DNA of 64,000 bases from Symbiodinium natans (GCA_905221605.1 CAJNDS010000446.1:691243-755242), one strand, 5' to 3'; shown: positions 20,118 through 31,186, numbered from the stretch's first letter. Numbers and translations are program-made. The notes: generated by a model not told the origin, from the sequence alone.

Positions 20118-23100
20118 ATGGCCATGAACACTGCATTGGGACTCTGGGCTCTCCTGGGTCTGCTGCTGGCGTTACTTCGTCATAGAGGGTTTAGGGTTTA
20201 GGGTTTAGGGGTTAGGAATTAGGATTTAGGGTTGATCAGGGGTTCCCCTGCTACCCCCCCTCTATACTACCCCCCCTAGGTTCCCCCATAATTGAGGCTA
20301 TTTCGGGCCAATTAAGCTAATTAAGGGTATTTAAGGGGGGAACCTAGGGGGGGGAGTATAGAGGGGGGTAGTAGGGGAACCCATAGGTTTAGGGTTTAGG
20401 GTTTAGGGTTTCATGCTTAAGGGCCTTTTCAGGGTACTTAAACTCAAAAAGGAGTAGAATTCTTCAATTTTTTGTACTTTCCCAACCATGAGAACTAGGT
20501 TGCTCCTCCCTGGCCTCTTCAAGCCAGACTTCGAAGCTTCGGACCGTGACTATGTGCGGGAAGGCTCCTGCAATGCAGCTTGGTAGGCCCTTGGGATGTG
20601 TTCTTTCTTCCCCCCCCTTTTTGGGATTGAAAAGAGCCCCCTAAACCCTAAACCCTAAACCCTAAACCTTATAAGCCCTAAACCTTATAAACCCGAAACC
20701 CTAAACCCTAAACTCTAAACCCTAAACCCTAAACCCTAAACCCTAAACCTTCAGAGGGATTTTAAGGGCCAGCCCAGGCGGGCACCCTTGAGAATTCTAA
20801 GTTCACGTGCGCGACGATCTCCGAGGAATCTCGGGAGCTCTTTGGCAACTTGGCTCCCCAGCATCAGGGGTTCCCCAATACCGCCCCTTCTATATGGGTT
20901 TAGGGTTTAGGGTTTAGGGTTTAGGGATACTACCCGCCCCTGTTTGTGTTTCGGGTCCAGGTGCCCTGCTATGAACCAGTAGTAGGCGGAGCTGTGCTGT
21001 TCAGGATTTAGGGTTAGGGCTTAGGGTCTAGGGTCGAGGGTCTAGGGGCCTAAACCCTAAACCCTAAACCCTAAACCCTCTCAGTTTTTGGGGCAAGGGA
21101 TTCCCCTGCAAGATTAATGCGCTTGAGCATTGGTCTGGGCCAGGATCAGATGCGCTCCAGGGTCAGCCTCCAAGGTACTATACTTGCTTTAAAAAAAACA
21201 CCCTAAACCCTAAACCCTAAACCCGAAACCCTAAACCCTAAACCCTAAACCCTAAACCCTAAACCCCTCCGAAGCCGAGGCAAGGAAGGAGTTGTGGTGC
21301 TGCGCCAGGCCTTCGATCCAGCGGTGATCGCCGAACTGGCGGCTGAGGTGAAGTGCCGCATGAAGCCGAAGCCACAGAAACTTACTTTGGCCAATAATAG
21401 AATAGGGTTTGGGGTTTGGGGTTTGGGGTTTAGAGTTTGGGGTCTGGGGTCTGGGGTCTGGGGTTTAGGGTGTGATATAGGTACCTTAATAATTGGAATA
21501 GGTTTTGGGTGCCATTCTAGTATAATTATCAAGGGACCGTAAGGGACTACTGTTAGTATTAAACTTGGCCCATAGATGTTTGTTTTGGGCGTTGCAGTAT
21601 TTTGTAGGGATAGTGAAATCATCTTATTCTTCCTGGGTGTGTTTGAGAGGTTGGGAAGCCTATTGGGATCCCGTACATACACACAACCTGGGCCCAAATG
21701 CGGAACCTTTTCATTCCCATATGGGGGGGGTTTCCAAATTTAGGGGTAGCATTTTGGGGTCCTTATTAGAAAGGAGTCCTATTGTTTGGGGTCTATATTG
21801 GGGGTCCCTTGTGTTCTGAAACCCTAAACCCTAAACCCTAAACCCTAAACCCTAAACCCTAAACCCTAAACCCTAAACCCTAAACCCTAAACCCTATGAA
21901 ACCCCCACATGCCATTGGGCAACCCAGAAAAGAAGACTGGGCACTGTCGGCGCCAAACGTTTGGATGGATTCCGAGCTTTTTGCAAAGTTCGTGCTGCAC
22001 AAGGACCCTCGGGGACCAAATGAGCCCTAAAAGGGTTTAGGGTTTAGGGTTTAGGGTTTAGGGTTTAGGGGTATAGGGTATATGCCCCCCCCCCCCCATT
22101 TTTAATGGTTCATGTTATCCCCAAGTGCACAAGGACAGCCCACTGGGATGCCTAGCGGCACCTAGGATGGTCAGTATACCCAGTATTCCTTTTTTTGGGG
22201 GGGTTCAGGTTCCCTTCCAAACCCCTCTAAGCAAAAAGGGGCACCCTTTTAAATCCTAAATTCTAAGCCCTAATTAATCCCTAAGCCCTGAGCCCTAAAC
22301 CCTAAACCCAAAGTTACTGGGCAGCCTAGGCACAGCTCATTCCCAACGCCAGCACCATCCGCTACGGTCACGAGGAAGTGACGCTGCTGCTGGAGGGGCA
22401 GAATGGGTCGGTGGCCTGCAGCACAGAGTACGGCCAACCCTAAACCCTAAACCCAAAACCCTAAACCCTAAACCCTTTTTTCTTTTTGTTTTTTTTGGGG
22501 GGGAGGGTTAGGTTCCGGGTTTAGGGTTTAGGGTCTAGGTTCCCGATTATCAGCCCCCTTTTGAACCAAGAAGGGCACGGCTCTTTATTCCTACTTGGAG
22601 GTTCATGGTGCTTCTTTACCACTTATGACTCTACTTACAACTGTTCTAATGACTGTACTCATATCCATATTGGGGCACTTGAGGGGCTTATAAGTACAGT
22701 TATAAGTACAGTTAGAATTGGTTAATAAGTACCCTAAACCCTAAACCCTAAACCCTAAACCCTAAACCCTAAACCCTAAACCCACAACCCCCAAGTAGGC
22801 CGCTCTCTATGCGTCCAGGTGGCGTGGGGCACCGATGCGGTGCCAAGCAACCTCCGAGACCAGTCGCCTCTAAGTGTGCCACTGATCCTGGGAGACCAAA
22901 TGAGCCCCAAAAAGGGTTTATGGTCCATATACCTCAGTAGGGTTTAGGGTTTAGGGTTTAGGGTTTAGGGTTTAGGGTTTAGGGTTTAGGGTTTAGGGGA
23001 ATTACAGCAGCATAGGGTCTATGCCCCCAAGTTTAAGGTTCGTTTCCTCACCAAGGATCCGGTTCTTCCTGCCCTTGGGCCCGCAGAATCTCAGCAACCT

Positions 23101-26100
23101 GACCGGGGGCTCCCTGAATGTGCTGCCCATGAGCGCCTACACGAAGCTACATCCCCCTTGGGAATTATGTCTTATTTTTCATATAAAAAACCCAGAGGGG
23201 ATTTAAAGATAGTGTTTTTGTTTATATAAAACCCAAGAGGATATTAAACATATTATTATTTTTATTAAGGTTCTAAGGGGAGTATAGGAAGCTCCGCGAC
23301 TTCTTCCCGCCCTGCTTCGAGGGCCGGGCGGATGCGGCCATGAAGGCGACAGGGGAGTTGAGCCTTGGAAGGCGAAAAACCCTAAACCCTAAACCCTAAA
23401 CCCTAAACCCTAAACCCTAAACCCTAAACCCTAACCCTAAACCCTAAACCTTAAACCCGGTCGGTCATATGTGGGGGTTTCCGAAATTTGGGGTACCTTA
23501 TTGGGGTCCCTAGTATAAGGGCTAAACCCTAAACCCTAAACCCTAAACCCTAAACCCTACTATTTTATATATGAAAAGTTTCCGAAATTTGGGGTACCTT
23601 GTTGGGGTCCCTAGTAGAAGGGAATCCTACTATTCGGGGGTCTATATTAGGGTGTCGACCCCCGTATCCGGGACTTCTATGAAGCCCGGTTCGGTCTCAT
23701 GAGCCCTACAACTCATTCAGCCCTAAACCGGCAAGCCCCCAACCGCCCTAGGCCCTAAACCCTAAACCCTAAACCCTAAACCCCCAAAAAGGAAGGGCGA
23801 CTGTCAGATGGCTGGCCGGATTGCCTTTGCGCCGGCACTGGCCCTGGGCGACATACTGCTTTACAGCTCCTTAGAAGCCCAGTTAGTATCTCGTGACTTG
23901 TTTTTGGGTTTAGGGTTTAGGGTTAGGGTTTAGGGTTTAGGGTTAGGGTTTAGGGTTTAGGGTTTAGGGTTTAGGGTTTAGGGTTTAGGGTTTAGGGTTT
24001 AGGGTTTAGGGTTTAGGGTTTAGGGTTTAGGGTTAGGGAATGGGAGCCCAGTGGTACCCTTTACCCTTGTTTTTGGTTCTGGGTTCCTTTATATAAAAGT
24101 AACCAACCCAAAAAAGGTGCCGTTATTATAATATGGTTCCTGGGCTACTAAGGCTCCACAAACCCCAGTTAGTATCTCGTGATTTGCTTTTTGGTTTTGG
24201 GTGTTGATGGAGGGGGTGGACAGGGTGTAGAGTCTGGCGCTTAGAGTCTCAGGATTTAGCGTGTTGAGGGGGTATAGCAGCTTGGGTTAGCATCAAAGCA
24301 GACAAGTAACAAGCCCTAGAAGCCCTTGGGGGGGGGACCCTAAATCCTAAATCCTAAACCCTAAACCCTAAACCCTAAACCCTAAACCCTAAACCCTAAA
24401 CCCTAAACCCCAGGCCCTTTAGTGCCGCACAGCACGCAGAAGCTGCTCTCCGGCGCCCGGTTAGCTTTGCAGGGCAGCCTCTACGAACCCAAGCTGCTGG
24501 TTCCCTGGGTGCCTCGGACCCCCAATGGCAGCTTAGGGTTTAGGGTTTAGGGTTTAGGGTTTAGGGTTTAGGGTTTAGGGTTTAGGGTTTAGGGGTTAGG
24601 GGTTAGGGGTTAGGGGTTAGGGGTTAGGGGTTAGGGTTTAGGGTTTAGGGTTTAGAAGGTACCCTTGTGTGATGAGTTTTGCTTTTGGGGTGAGCAGTTT
24701 AGGGTTTAGGGTTTAGGATCACTTACCCAGTCAAACCCTATCAACAAAGTCTCACTCATCACACAAGGGTACCCCCTAAACCCTAAACCCTAAACCCTAA
24801 ACCCTAAACCCTAAACCCTAAACATTCTTTGGCTCCTCCGGGGAACCCTGAGCTCTCAGCCCTCAAAGAACCGCTGTCTATTCTCAGGCTTCTGGGGAAC
24901 CTAGGCTTAGTAGTAGAACATGTAGCCATTTACCCTGTTGGGTGCCTTGTAAGCCCTATATAATGCCTACCTTTGGGACTATAAGGGGATTTTGGGTTTA
25001 GGGTTAGGGTTTAGGGTTTAGGGTTTAGGGTTTAGGGTTTAGGGTTTAGGGTTTAGGGTTTAGGGTTTAGGGTTTAGGGTTTAGGGTTTAGGGTTTAGGG
25101 TTTAGGGTTTCCTAGGATACTGGACAACTAAGCAGGTGCAGGCCATGCCTACGCCCAGAGGAATGGACCCCGAACGCTTCCAGCGCCACGGGTCCATGCG
25201 CTTCGACGTCTTCTGCTTGGAAGGGGCGGCGTGTTGGGATGACAAGAACAAGATACTCAGGTTCTGAGCAGACAGACGTTGAACCTTTTGTTGCTGATGA
25301 TTTGCAACCCCCCATTTCCTTATGAACACAAAGTTCATACTTGACTCTTTTTTTCCTGGGAAGCCCGATAAGGATGATGTATAACCTCCCCTTGAACCCT
25401 AAAGCTTAGGCTTGAGCTTCTCCCTCCTAGACTCTGCCTTGGGCCCCTAAGGTTGTACCCTCGGTTTTGGGCCTTCTACAGGATCCTCTCAGGGCCAGGG
25501 AAACCTCTTAGGGGTACACCCTCGGGGCTTCCGGGTTGGAGTCTGACTCCCTTGAAACCCCAAACCCTGAGCCCTAAACGCTATAAACCCTGGACCCTAA
25601 ACCCCAAACTCTAAACCCTAGACCCTAAGCCCTAAAACCTAGACCGGAACCCTAAACCCTAAACCGAGTCTTAAGCCCGTAAGGATGTGCCACCACAACA
25701 TCAACTGGCAGAGTGCCGCCACCCAAGGCATCAGCGAGCAGGTCAGCCCCTGCTTCCCGCAAGTGTACCCCCACCCCGAGGAGACTCGCACGCCGGTTTG
25801 GGGTTTGGGGTTTAGGGTTATAGGGTTTAGGATCTAGGGTTCAGGGTTGATAAGGCGTAGGGTTTAGGATTTCGGGTACTGTACCCTTTATCCTCATGTT
25901 CCGATTCTTCGGTCGGTGGGACAAAGAACGCTTTGTTTGTTTTTACCCTAAACCCTAAACCCTAAACGCCTCTAAACCCTAAACGGCAACCTCTAGGAGA
26001 GCGAAGTGGCTGCCCGCTTCTCCAACGCGCTGCTGAACCCTTCCGGCCCCTCCCGAGCCAACGCACGTTGCTCGGTAAGCCCTTGGGACATTTCATATTT

Positions 26101-26308
26101 TCCCTTAATTGGGTTGAGGGTTTAGGGTTTAGGGTTTAGGGTTTAGGGTTTAGGGTTTAGGGTTTAGGGTTTAGGGCTTAGATCATATTCAGAACATTTG
26201 TTTTAAAGGGTTTTAATGGCATTCATAGGTTGGCTCCTCTATTCCCTCCCGGTCGTCAAGGCTTCCTTAGCGCCAGCATACTGGCTGCTGGATCGCTGGT
26301 ACAAGTAG
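20118..26308 (+). CDS. Signal-peptide protein resembling PhyH-type 2OG-Fe(II) oxygenases
   Basis: The first exon begins MAMNTALGLWALLGLLLALL, a good signal peptide or anchor. Exons follow near 20,499-20,583, 20,778-20,867, 20,961-21,002, 21,099-21,174, 21,275-21,400, 21,911-22,015, 22,330-22,435, 22,819-22,893, 23,040-23,165, 23,288-23,378, 23,650-23,700, 23,790-23,875, 24,430-24,532, perhaps 24,833-24,903, 25,133-25,262, 25,687-25,795, 25,997-26,075 and 26,229-26,308. Landmarks are GVVVLRQAFDPAVIAELAAE, WMDSELFAKFVLHKD, IPNASTIRYGHEEVTLLLEG, GGSLNVLPMSAYTKLHPP, PALALGDILLYSS and VPHSTQKLLSGARLALQG. The order, with GDILLYSS as the late 'PGD' strand, resembles the phytanoyl-CoA dioxygenase fold. 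The metal motif HxD is not clearly visible: the likely place reads WGTDAVP. The end is SLPVVKASLAPAYWLLDRW, perhaps a tail anchor. Several junction phases are unresolved. Oxygenase assignment is moderate; existence of a gene is strong. Confidence 0.6.
20237..20382. mobile_element. Family E long hairpin, complete
   Basis: AGGGGTTCCCCTGCTACCCC and CCTCTATACTACCCCCCC, then TAGGTTCCCCC on the left, are matched on the right by GGGGGGAACCTAGGGG, GAGTATAGAGGGGGGTAGTA and GGGGAACCC. It lies in the first intron of the 20,118 gene. A disrupted copy is at 46,411. Confidence 0.85.
20584..20777 (+). mobile_element. Family A introner-like element
   Basis: Exon ...GCTTGG is followed by TAGGCCCTTGGGATGTGTTC, a CCCTAAA array (20,640-20,750), then TTCAGAGGGATTTTAAGGGC and CAGCCCAG. 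The frame is kept (GSCNAAW then AGTLENSKF) only if one G more is retained than strict GT-AG splicing would leave. Confidence 0.7.
21718..21911. mobile_element. Family F element with telomeric array
   Basis: CATATGGGGGGGGTTTCCAA at the left is paired with GAAACCCCCACATG at the right. The middle has GGGGTCCTTATTAGAAAGGA, GGGGTCTATATTGGGGGTCC, then a CCCTAAA array (21,819-21,896) grown beside the element's own GAAACCC end. It is located between exons of the oxygenase-like gene. Confidence 0.8.
22015..22135. mobile_element. Family Q element with telomeric array
   Basis: GGGACCAAATGAGCCCTAAA, an array (22,034-22,068), then ATAGGGTATATGCCCCCC and a C run. A second copy starts at 22,890 (GAGACCAAATGAGCCCCAAA) and also holds an array. 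The flanks of the first copy share GCACAAGGAC (21,991-22,000 and 22,124-22,133). Confidence 0.6.
22594..22795. mobile_element. Family C palindrome, right arm interrupted by array
   Basis: The left arm is CTTGGAGGTTCATGGTGCTT. The right arm AATAAGTACC is followed at once by CCCTAAA units (22,733-22,782) and then ACAACCCCCAAG. The array begins at the element's own TACC. Confidence 0.75.
23466..23655. mobile_element. Two family F left halves in tandem, separated by an array
   Basis: CATATGTGGGGGTTTCCGAA then TTTGGGGTACCTTATTGGGG; after a CCCTAAA array (23,521-23,560), TATATGAAAAGTTTCCGAAA and TTTGGGGTACCTTGTTGGGG repeat the same half and continue to GGGGGTCTATATTAGGGTGT. Confidence 0.65.
23904..24037. 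repeat. TTTAGGG array, about 130 bp
   Basis: About 19 units with three TTAGGG (one T short) units. A family B element (24,041-24,148) follows directly. Confidence 0.95.
24535..24655. repeat. TTTAGGG array with a GGGGTTA block
   Basis: Eight standard units are followed by about seven GGGGTTA units (24,592-24,640) and three more standard units. This is another case of a variant repeated in a block. Confidence 0.95.
24906..25132. mobile_element. Family G element with large array
   Basis: CTTAGTAGTAGAACATGTAG on the left and GGATACTGGACAACTAAG on the right. A TTTAGGG array of about 17 units (24,988-25,112) fills the right half. The exon starting 25,133 follows immediately. Confidence 0.8.
26076..26228 (+). 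mobile_element. Family A introner-like element, last intron of the oxygenase-like gene
   Basis: Exon ...TGCTCGG, then TAAGCCCTTGGGACATTTCA and CCCTTAATTGGGTTGAGGG; a TTTAGGG array follows to about 26,176, then TCATATTCAGAACATTTGTT and GGCATTCATAG. Retaining one more G than GT-AG splicing joins NARCS to GWLLYSLP; strict GT-AG would give a stop at 26,268. Confidence 0.65.
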
Positions 26309-26639
26309 TGCCAAAAAACACTCAGCAAGGGTTTAGGGTTTAGGGTTTAGGGTTTAGGGTTTAGGGTTTCGGGTTAGCGGAGGCTTGATCCACTCCTGCT
26401 GGCACAGAAGCAAAGCTTAGAGCAAGATGGTAGGGTTTTGGGTTTTGGGTCTGGGGTTCGGGCCGACCCTAAACCCTAAACCCTAAACCCTAAACCCTAA
26501 ACCCTAAACCCTAAGCCATGTAGAGGGTGTAGAGCCCCTAGACATGGTTCAAGGCGGTGCAGGGCTCTTGCATTGATGTTTTGGATCCTAGGAGGTGGGG
26601 TTTCGGGTTTCGGGTTTTGGGTTTTAGGTGGTAAGACCG

Positions 26640-29600
26640 AGGGCGAGCTCTCCATCCTCCCCCACGAGGTCCTAGAAAGCGAGAACTCCACCCAAAAACC
26701 TGAACTCCCGAAACCCAAAGCCCTAAACCCTAAACCCCAAAACCCCAAACCCCAAACCCTAAACCCTAAACCCCAAAACCCCAAACCCTACTTGCAGCTC
26801 CCCGGTGGGTGGCACGTGTAGATGTCGACTGCGGCAAGGACCTCCGGATGCGGATCCCGCTGGCAGCTTAGTTGAGGTTCCGGTTTAGGGTTTAGGGTTT
26901 GGGGTTTAGGATTTAGGGTTTAGGGTTTAGGGTTGAGGGGCGGTATATTCCTAAGAGTCTGATGTCTGTTGCATCAAGCCCCCAGACCTGAGGCAGTTTC
27001 GCCACGAGTTCAAGCCTCAAACGCCCCTGAGCCCGACGCTGAAGCAACCCTAAGCCCTAGGGTTTAGGGTTTAGGGTTTCGGGTTTAGGGTTTAGGGTTT
27101 AGGGTTTAGGGTTTCAAACCCTAGTAAAACGCTTAGAACCCTCACCCTACTCCTTAAAACCGACACCCTCAGACCTAGGTCCTGATATCTCCCCCAAAAC
27201 CGCTCCCCTGATACCCGTCCTCCAAAAACTCTCTTTCGGGTTTAGGGTTACAGTTTAGGGTTAGGGTTTAGGGTTTAGGGTTTAGGGTTTAGGGTTTAGG
27301 GTTTAGGGTTTAGGGTTTAGGGTTTAGGGTTTAGGGTTTAGGGTTAGGGCTTAGGGCTTAGGGTTTAGGGTTTAGGGTTAGGGTTTCTTACGGTTTCTCA
27401 ACCCAAAACCCCCAGCTGCTCGTAGCTGTTTAGCGTTTTGGGCAGCCTCAACTTTACGCCTTCACTTTGAACCGCAAACCTGCTTCGGGCTTTGGGTCTG
27501 GTCAATAACGACCGACCCTGAGGTGTGATGGGTTTCGGGTTTAGGGTTTAGGGTTTAGGGTTTAGGGTTTAGGGTTTAGGGTTTAGGGTTTGGAGTTTAG
27601 GGTTTAGGGTTAAGGGTTAAGTGTTAAGGGTTAAATTAGGGTTTAGGGACCGATGTCACCCTAAGGAGCGGTTGGCCAAGGGGGAGGCCGCTGAATACTA
27701 CAGGCGGGCTGCGTTTTTTTGCGCTTATGAGGGACCTTAGGGGGGTGATTTAGGGGTTATTTTGGGGCTACTTAGGTATACAGGGACTCTATACGGAAAA
27801 AAGGGTTATCTAGGGCAATCTAGGGGAATAAGATTTAGGCTCCCTTCTAGGGATCCCTCCTTATACCCAAGCCCTGAAGCACATGGCGCCCCGAAGGCTG
27901 CACGCCTGTCAGGTTTTAGGGTGTATAGGCTTTAGGGTTTAGGGTTTAGTTGCAATAGCTGCTTTCGAAACCAGCCCTTTGAAGGGTTTAGGGTTTGGGG
28001 GTTTAGGGTTTAAAGGGTTTAGGGTCTAGGGTACGTATGCTCTTCCATCTTGTGCTTCTAGCCGGAAAACACTGTAGCATCAGGGCATTTGATTCCCTTC
28101 TTTTGGGGTTCATGTATGGCCTTGGGGAGGGCTAAACGGTTTAACCATGGAGGCTAGACACCCTGCAAAGCAGCGTTTAGGGTTTAGGGTTTAGGGTTTC
28201 GGGTTTAGGGTTTAGGGTTTTGGGTTACGCCCCAAATCTTCAAAAAAACATAAGTCCTCTAAAATCTAGGCTGTTTGCCGAACGCCCAAAAGCTCTCCCT
28301 GAACCCCGATCCCATAAACTCCAATTCCCAAACCCGAAACGCTTAACCCCTACACCCCAAACCCTTATCCGACACCCCAAGCCTGAAACCCTAAACCGAC
28401 ACCCCAAACCCGAAACCCGACACCCAAAACCCCAAGCCTCAAAACCCCAAACCACAAGCCCCAAAAGACCCTAAACCCTGAACCCTAAACCCTAAACCCG
28501 AAGCCCTAAACCCTAAGCCCTAAGCCCTAAGCCCTAAACCCTAAACCCTAAACCCTAAACCCTAAACCCTAAACCCTAAACCCTAAACCCTAAACCCTAA
28601 ACCCTAAACCCATGCCAGCTCTTCCTACGGCACCTGGGTCCCTGCGACTGTGTTGGGCTGGGACGCGAGCCGCCGTGCCTACATCTTGACCCTGGGCCGG
28701 TTTTGAGGGTTTAGAGTTTAAGGTTTACGGTTTAGGGTTGAGGGTTGAGGGTGGAGGGTTTAGGGTTGAGGGTTTTTGGGCTCTCGGTTTAGGGTTTAGG
28801 GTTTAGGGTTTAGGGTTTAGGGTTACGAACCTGTCTGCTGCTTCAGGGGAAGGGAGGCGTCAATAACATCGGGTTCAGCGTTGAAGTTACGGTTAGAGTG
28901 CTGGAGGCCAGGCATGGGTACCAATGGCTTAGGGGGCTTAGGGGGGCTCAGGGGGCGGTTTAGGGTTTAGGGTTTAGGGTTTAGGGTTTAGGGTTTAGGG
29001 TTTAGGGTTTAGGGTTTCGGGGACTTAGGGGGCTCAGGGGACTTAGGGGGCTTAGGGTGCCGCGCTGAGAGAATTTGTGGGAAGATTGTACAGGGCTCCG
29101 TTCCTCCAGTCATCTTCCTGTCTCCCTAAACCTCTAAGTGCCTCTAAACCCTAAACCCTAAACCCTAAACCCTAAACCCTAAACCCTAAACCCTAAACCC
29201 TAAACCCTAAACCGGTCGAACCCTACTCTCCTTTAGCGCCAGGGATTTGTTGGTGTTGAATTCTGGGGCTCTGTTCAGGGTTAAGTGCAGCAGTTATATG
29301 TTCAGAGTTTTGAATTCTGGCATTCACGGGTCGTTTAACGTCCCTAAAGCCCAAACCTTAAACACCAGTGTAGGTTTAGAGGTCAATGCAATTCTGGGGT
29401 TTGGGGCTGAGGGTTTGGACCCAGAGCCCTCCACCCTCACACGCAACGGCACTCATTGCATGTGAAATGCCGTGGAGACAACGTGCACACACCATCGCCC
29501 CTCAAACCTCAACCCCTGAACCCCAAACCCGAAACGTTTTTTGTTGACATCAAGCCCGAAACCAAGCGCTACTCAGCCTGCATACAAAGAGAACCGATGA

Positions 29601-30340
29601 GAAGACATTGTGGAAGGGAAAATAGAGCTTAGGGTTTAGGGTGCAGGGGCTCAGGTCTATAAAGTTTGACCTTGTGGTCCCTTTGTAGTTGAAGTATTAA
29701 GGCCCCTGTTTACTGCACTAACGGTACCCCCAACTGCGAGGCCCTCTATCTCTAGTTCTAGCTTGGGGCCCCCTCCTAGAAAACCCTAAACTCTCCTACA
29801 TGGAGGTTTAGGGTTTAGGGTTTAGGGTTTAGGGTTTAGGGTTTAGGGTTTAGGGTTTAGGGCGAGGGGCGAGGACCTACTACTTGGAGGTTCATGGTAC
29901 TTAGTAACCACAGAACTCTACTTATAGCCATCTTGGGGCACTCAATGGGGTTGTAAGTGGGTTATAAGTGCAGTTCTAGTTGGTTAATAAGTACCATGAA
30001 CCTCCAAGTACATGTTTGACGGGTGTTCCGAAATCAGATGTCCGGGGCCCCTCCACCCCTAAAGCCCAAACCTTAAACACCTGCAGAGCCCCACAAACAC
30101 CCTGAAAACCCTTGCCCTACAAGCACTAAAAACAAAAAAACCCTAAAAGCCTTAGAAAGCCCTCACACTACAACCCCCCTAAGCTCTAAATCCCTACAGC
30201 CCCCTTCAGGAACACACAAAAACTAACAGCCTTAACAAAGCCCTAACGCTAAAACCCCTAAGCTCCAAATCCCGACGACCCCCTTCAGGAATGTCCAGCC
30301 CGTCGCCGCACCCAGCAAGGTGGAGCTGTAGGGTTTAGAG
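26640..30340 (+). CDS. Exon islands of at least one unrecognised gene
   Basis: Protein-like + strand islands: 26,640-26,690 (EGELSILPHEVLESENS), 26,786-26,868 (RWVARVDVDCGKDLRMRIPL), 26,973-27,053 (IKPPDLRQFRHEFKPQTPLS), 27,643-27,720 (ERLAKGEAAEYYRRAAF), 28,611-28,706 (SSYGTWVPATVLGWDASRRA), 28,845-28,930 (GGVNNIGFSVEVTVRVLEAR), 29,060-29,128 (AALREFVGRLYRAPFLQ) and 30,297-30,337 (VQPVAAPSKVEL then TAG). The WVPATVLGWD segment resembles short SH3-like 'W(I/L)PA.VL' repeats that I recall from dinoflagellate proteins; that is a weak hint. Every gap is filled with telomeric arrays. Number of genes, order of joining and function are unknown. Confidence 0.4.
27245..27390. repeat. TTTAGGG array, about 140 bp
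   Basis: About 20 units with GGGCTTA variants near the right end, starting from GGGTTACAG and ending before TTCTTACGG. Confidence 0.9.
28465..28611. repeat. CCCTAAA array with CCCTAAG block
   Basis: About 20 units. A block of CCCTAAG units (about 28,500-28,535) is flanked by perfect CCCTAAA. It lies just upstream of the exon island at 28,611. Confidence 0.9.
29883..30008. mobile_element. Family C palindrome, complete, without array
   Basis: CTTGGAGGTTCATGGTACTT pairs with AAGTACCATGAACCTCCAAG, and TAC flanks both ends. Inner blocks CTACTTATAGCCATCTTGGG and GGGTTATAAGTGCAGTTCTA also pair in part. This is the best uninterrupted reference copy. Confidence 0.9.
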
Positions 30341-30780
30341 GGCTTTGCTTAAGGGTTTTTAGTCTGCTCTTCTTTTGTTTTAAGTGTTGTTGGCTTTTCT
30401 TGCTAAGGGCTTCAAGGGTTCTAAGGGTTTTTAGTTTTTGTTTTTCCTTTTGGTACGGTTTTGCTTCACGTTTGTTTAGGTGTTTTGTTCAGGGTTGTTT
30501 AAAGGTTTTGCTTGTGGTCTGTGTTTTTGCTTCTTGGTTTTTATGCTAGGTGATGAATAACCCGAAAGCCCTTACCCGCAATCGCAAAGTTCTCAAGTTT
30601 CAAGGGCTCTAAGGCCGGGCTAGCGTTTGGGTTTAGGGTTTGGGGTTTTGGGTTTAGGGTTTAGGGTTTAGGGCTTATTGTACCTTAAGGCCCAAAACCG
30701 TCCCTAAACCCTGCAACCTTAGACTCTCAAGCCTTGAACCCCGAGTACCCCTAAACCCTACGACCCGAATCTAAGCCCGG
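30340..30780. other. T/G-rich unique sequence
   Basis: Non-repetitive DNA with TTTT-rich stretches (30,350-30,545) after a possible TAG stop at about 30,335, then short telomeric runs. It may be a 3' flank. No gene is called. Confidence 0.4.
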
Positions 30781-30782
30781 AC

Positions 30783-31083
30783 CTAAACCCTAAACCCTAA
30801 ACCCTAAACCCTAACCCCTAACCCCTAAACCCTAAACCCTAAACCCTAAACCCTAAACCCTAAACCCTAAACCCTAAACCCTAAACCCTAAACCCTAAAC
30901 CCTAAACCCTAAACCCTAAACCCTAAACCCTAAACCCTAAACCCTAAACCATCAACCCTAAACCCTAAACCCTAAACCCTAAAGCCCTAAACCCTAAACC
31001 CTAAACCCTAAACCCTAAACCCTAAACCCTAAACCCTAAACCCTAAACCCTAAACCCTAAACCCTAAACCCTAAACCCTAAGC
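30783..31083. repeat. Largest CCCTAAA array, about 300 bp
   Basis: About 42 units, nearly all perfect; the exceptions are two CCCCTAA units, one ATCAACC and one AAGCCC. It begins in ACCTAAACCC and ends at AAGCAGAAGAGC. Confidence 0.97.
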
Positions 31084-31186
31084 AGAAGAGCGAAGATGCA
31101 GGGCTGACTGCTTTCGGGCCTAAAGGCCAAGGCTTGCCAGGAGTGTGCATAATGTGTGTATATATACAGATAACTTCGTATATCTA

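Noticed and set aside
21245-21697. 150-codon minus-strand open frame
   Set aside because: It reads through telomeric repeats (NPKP-type strings) and is antisense to the GVVVLRQAFDP exon of the oxygenase-like gene.
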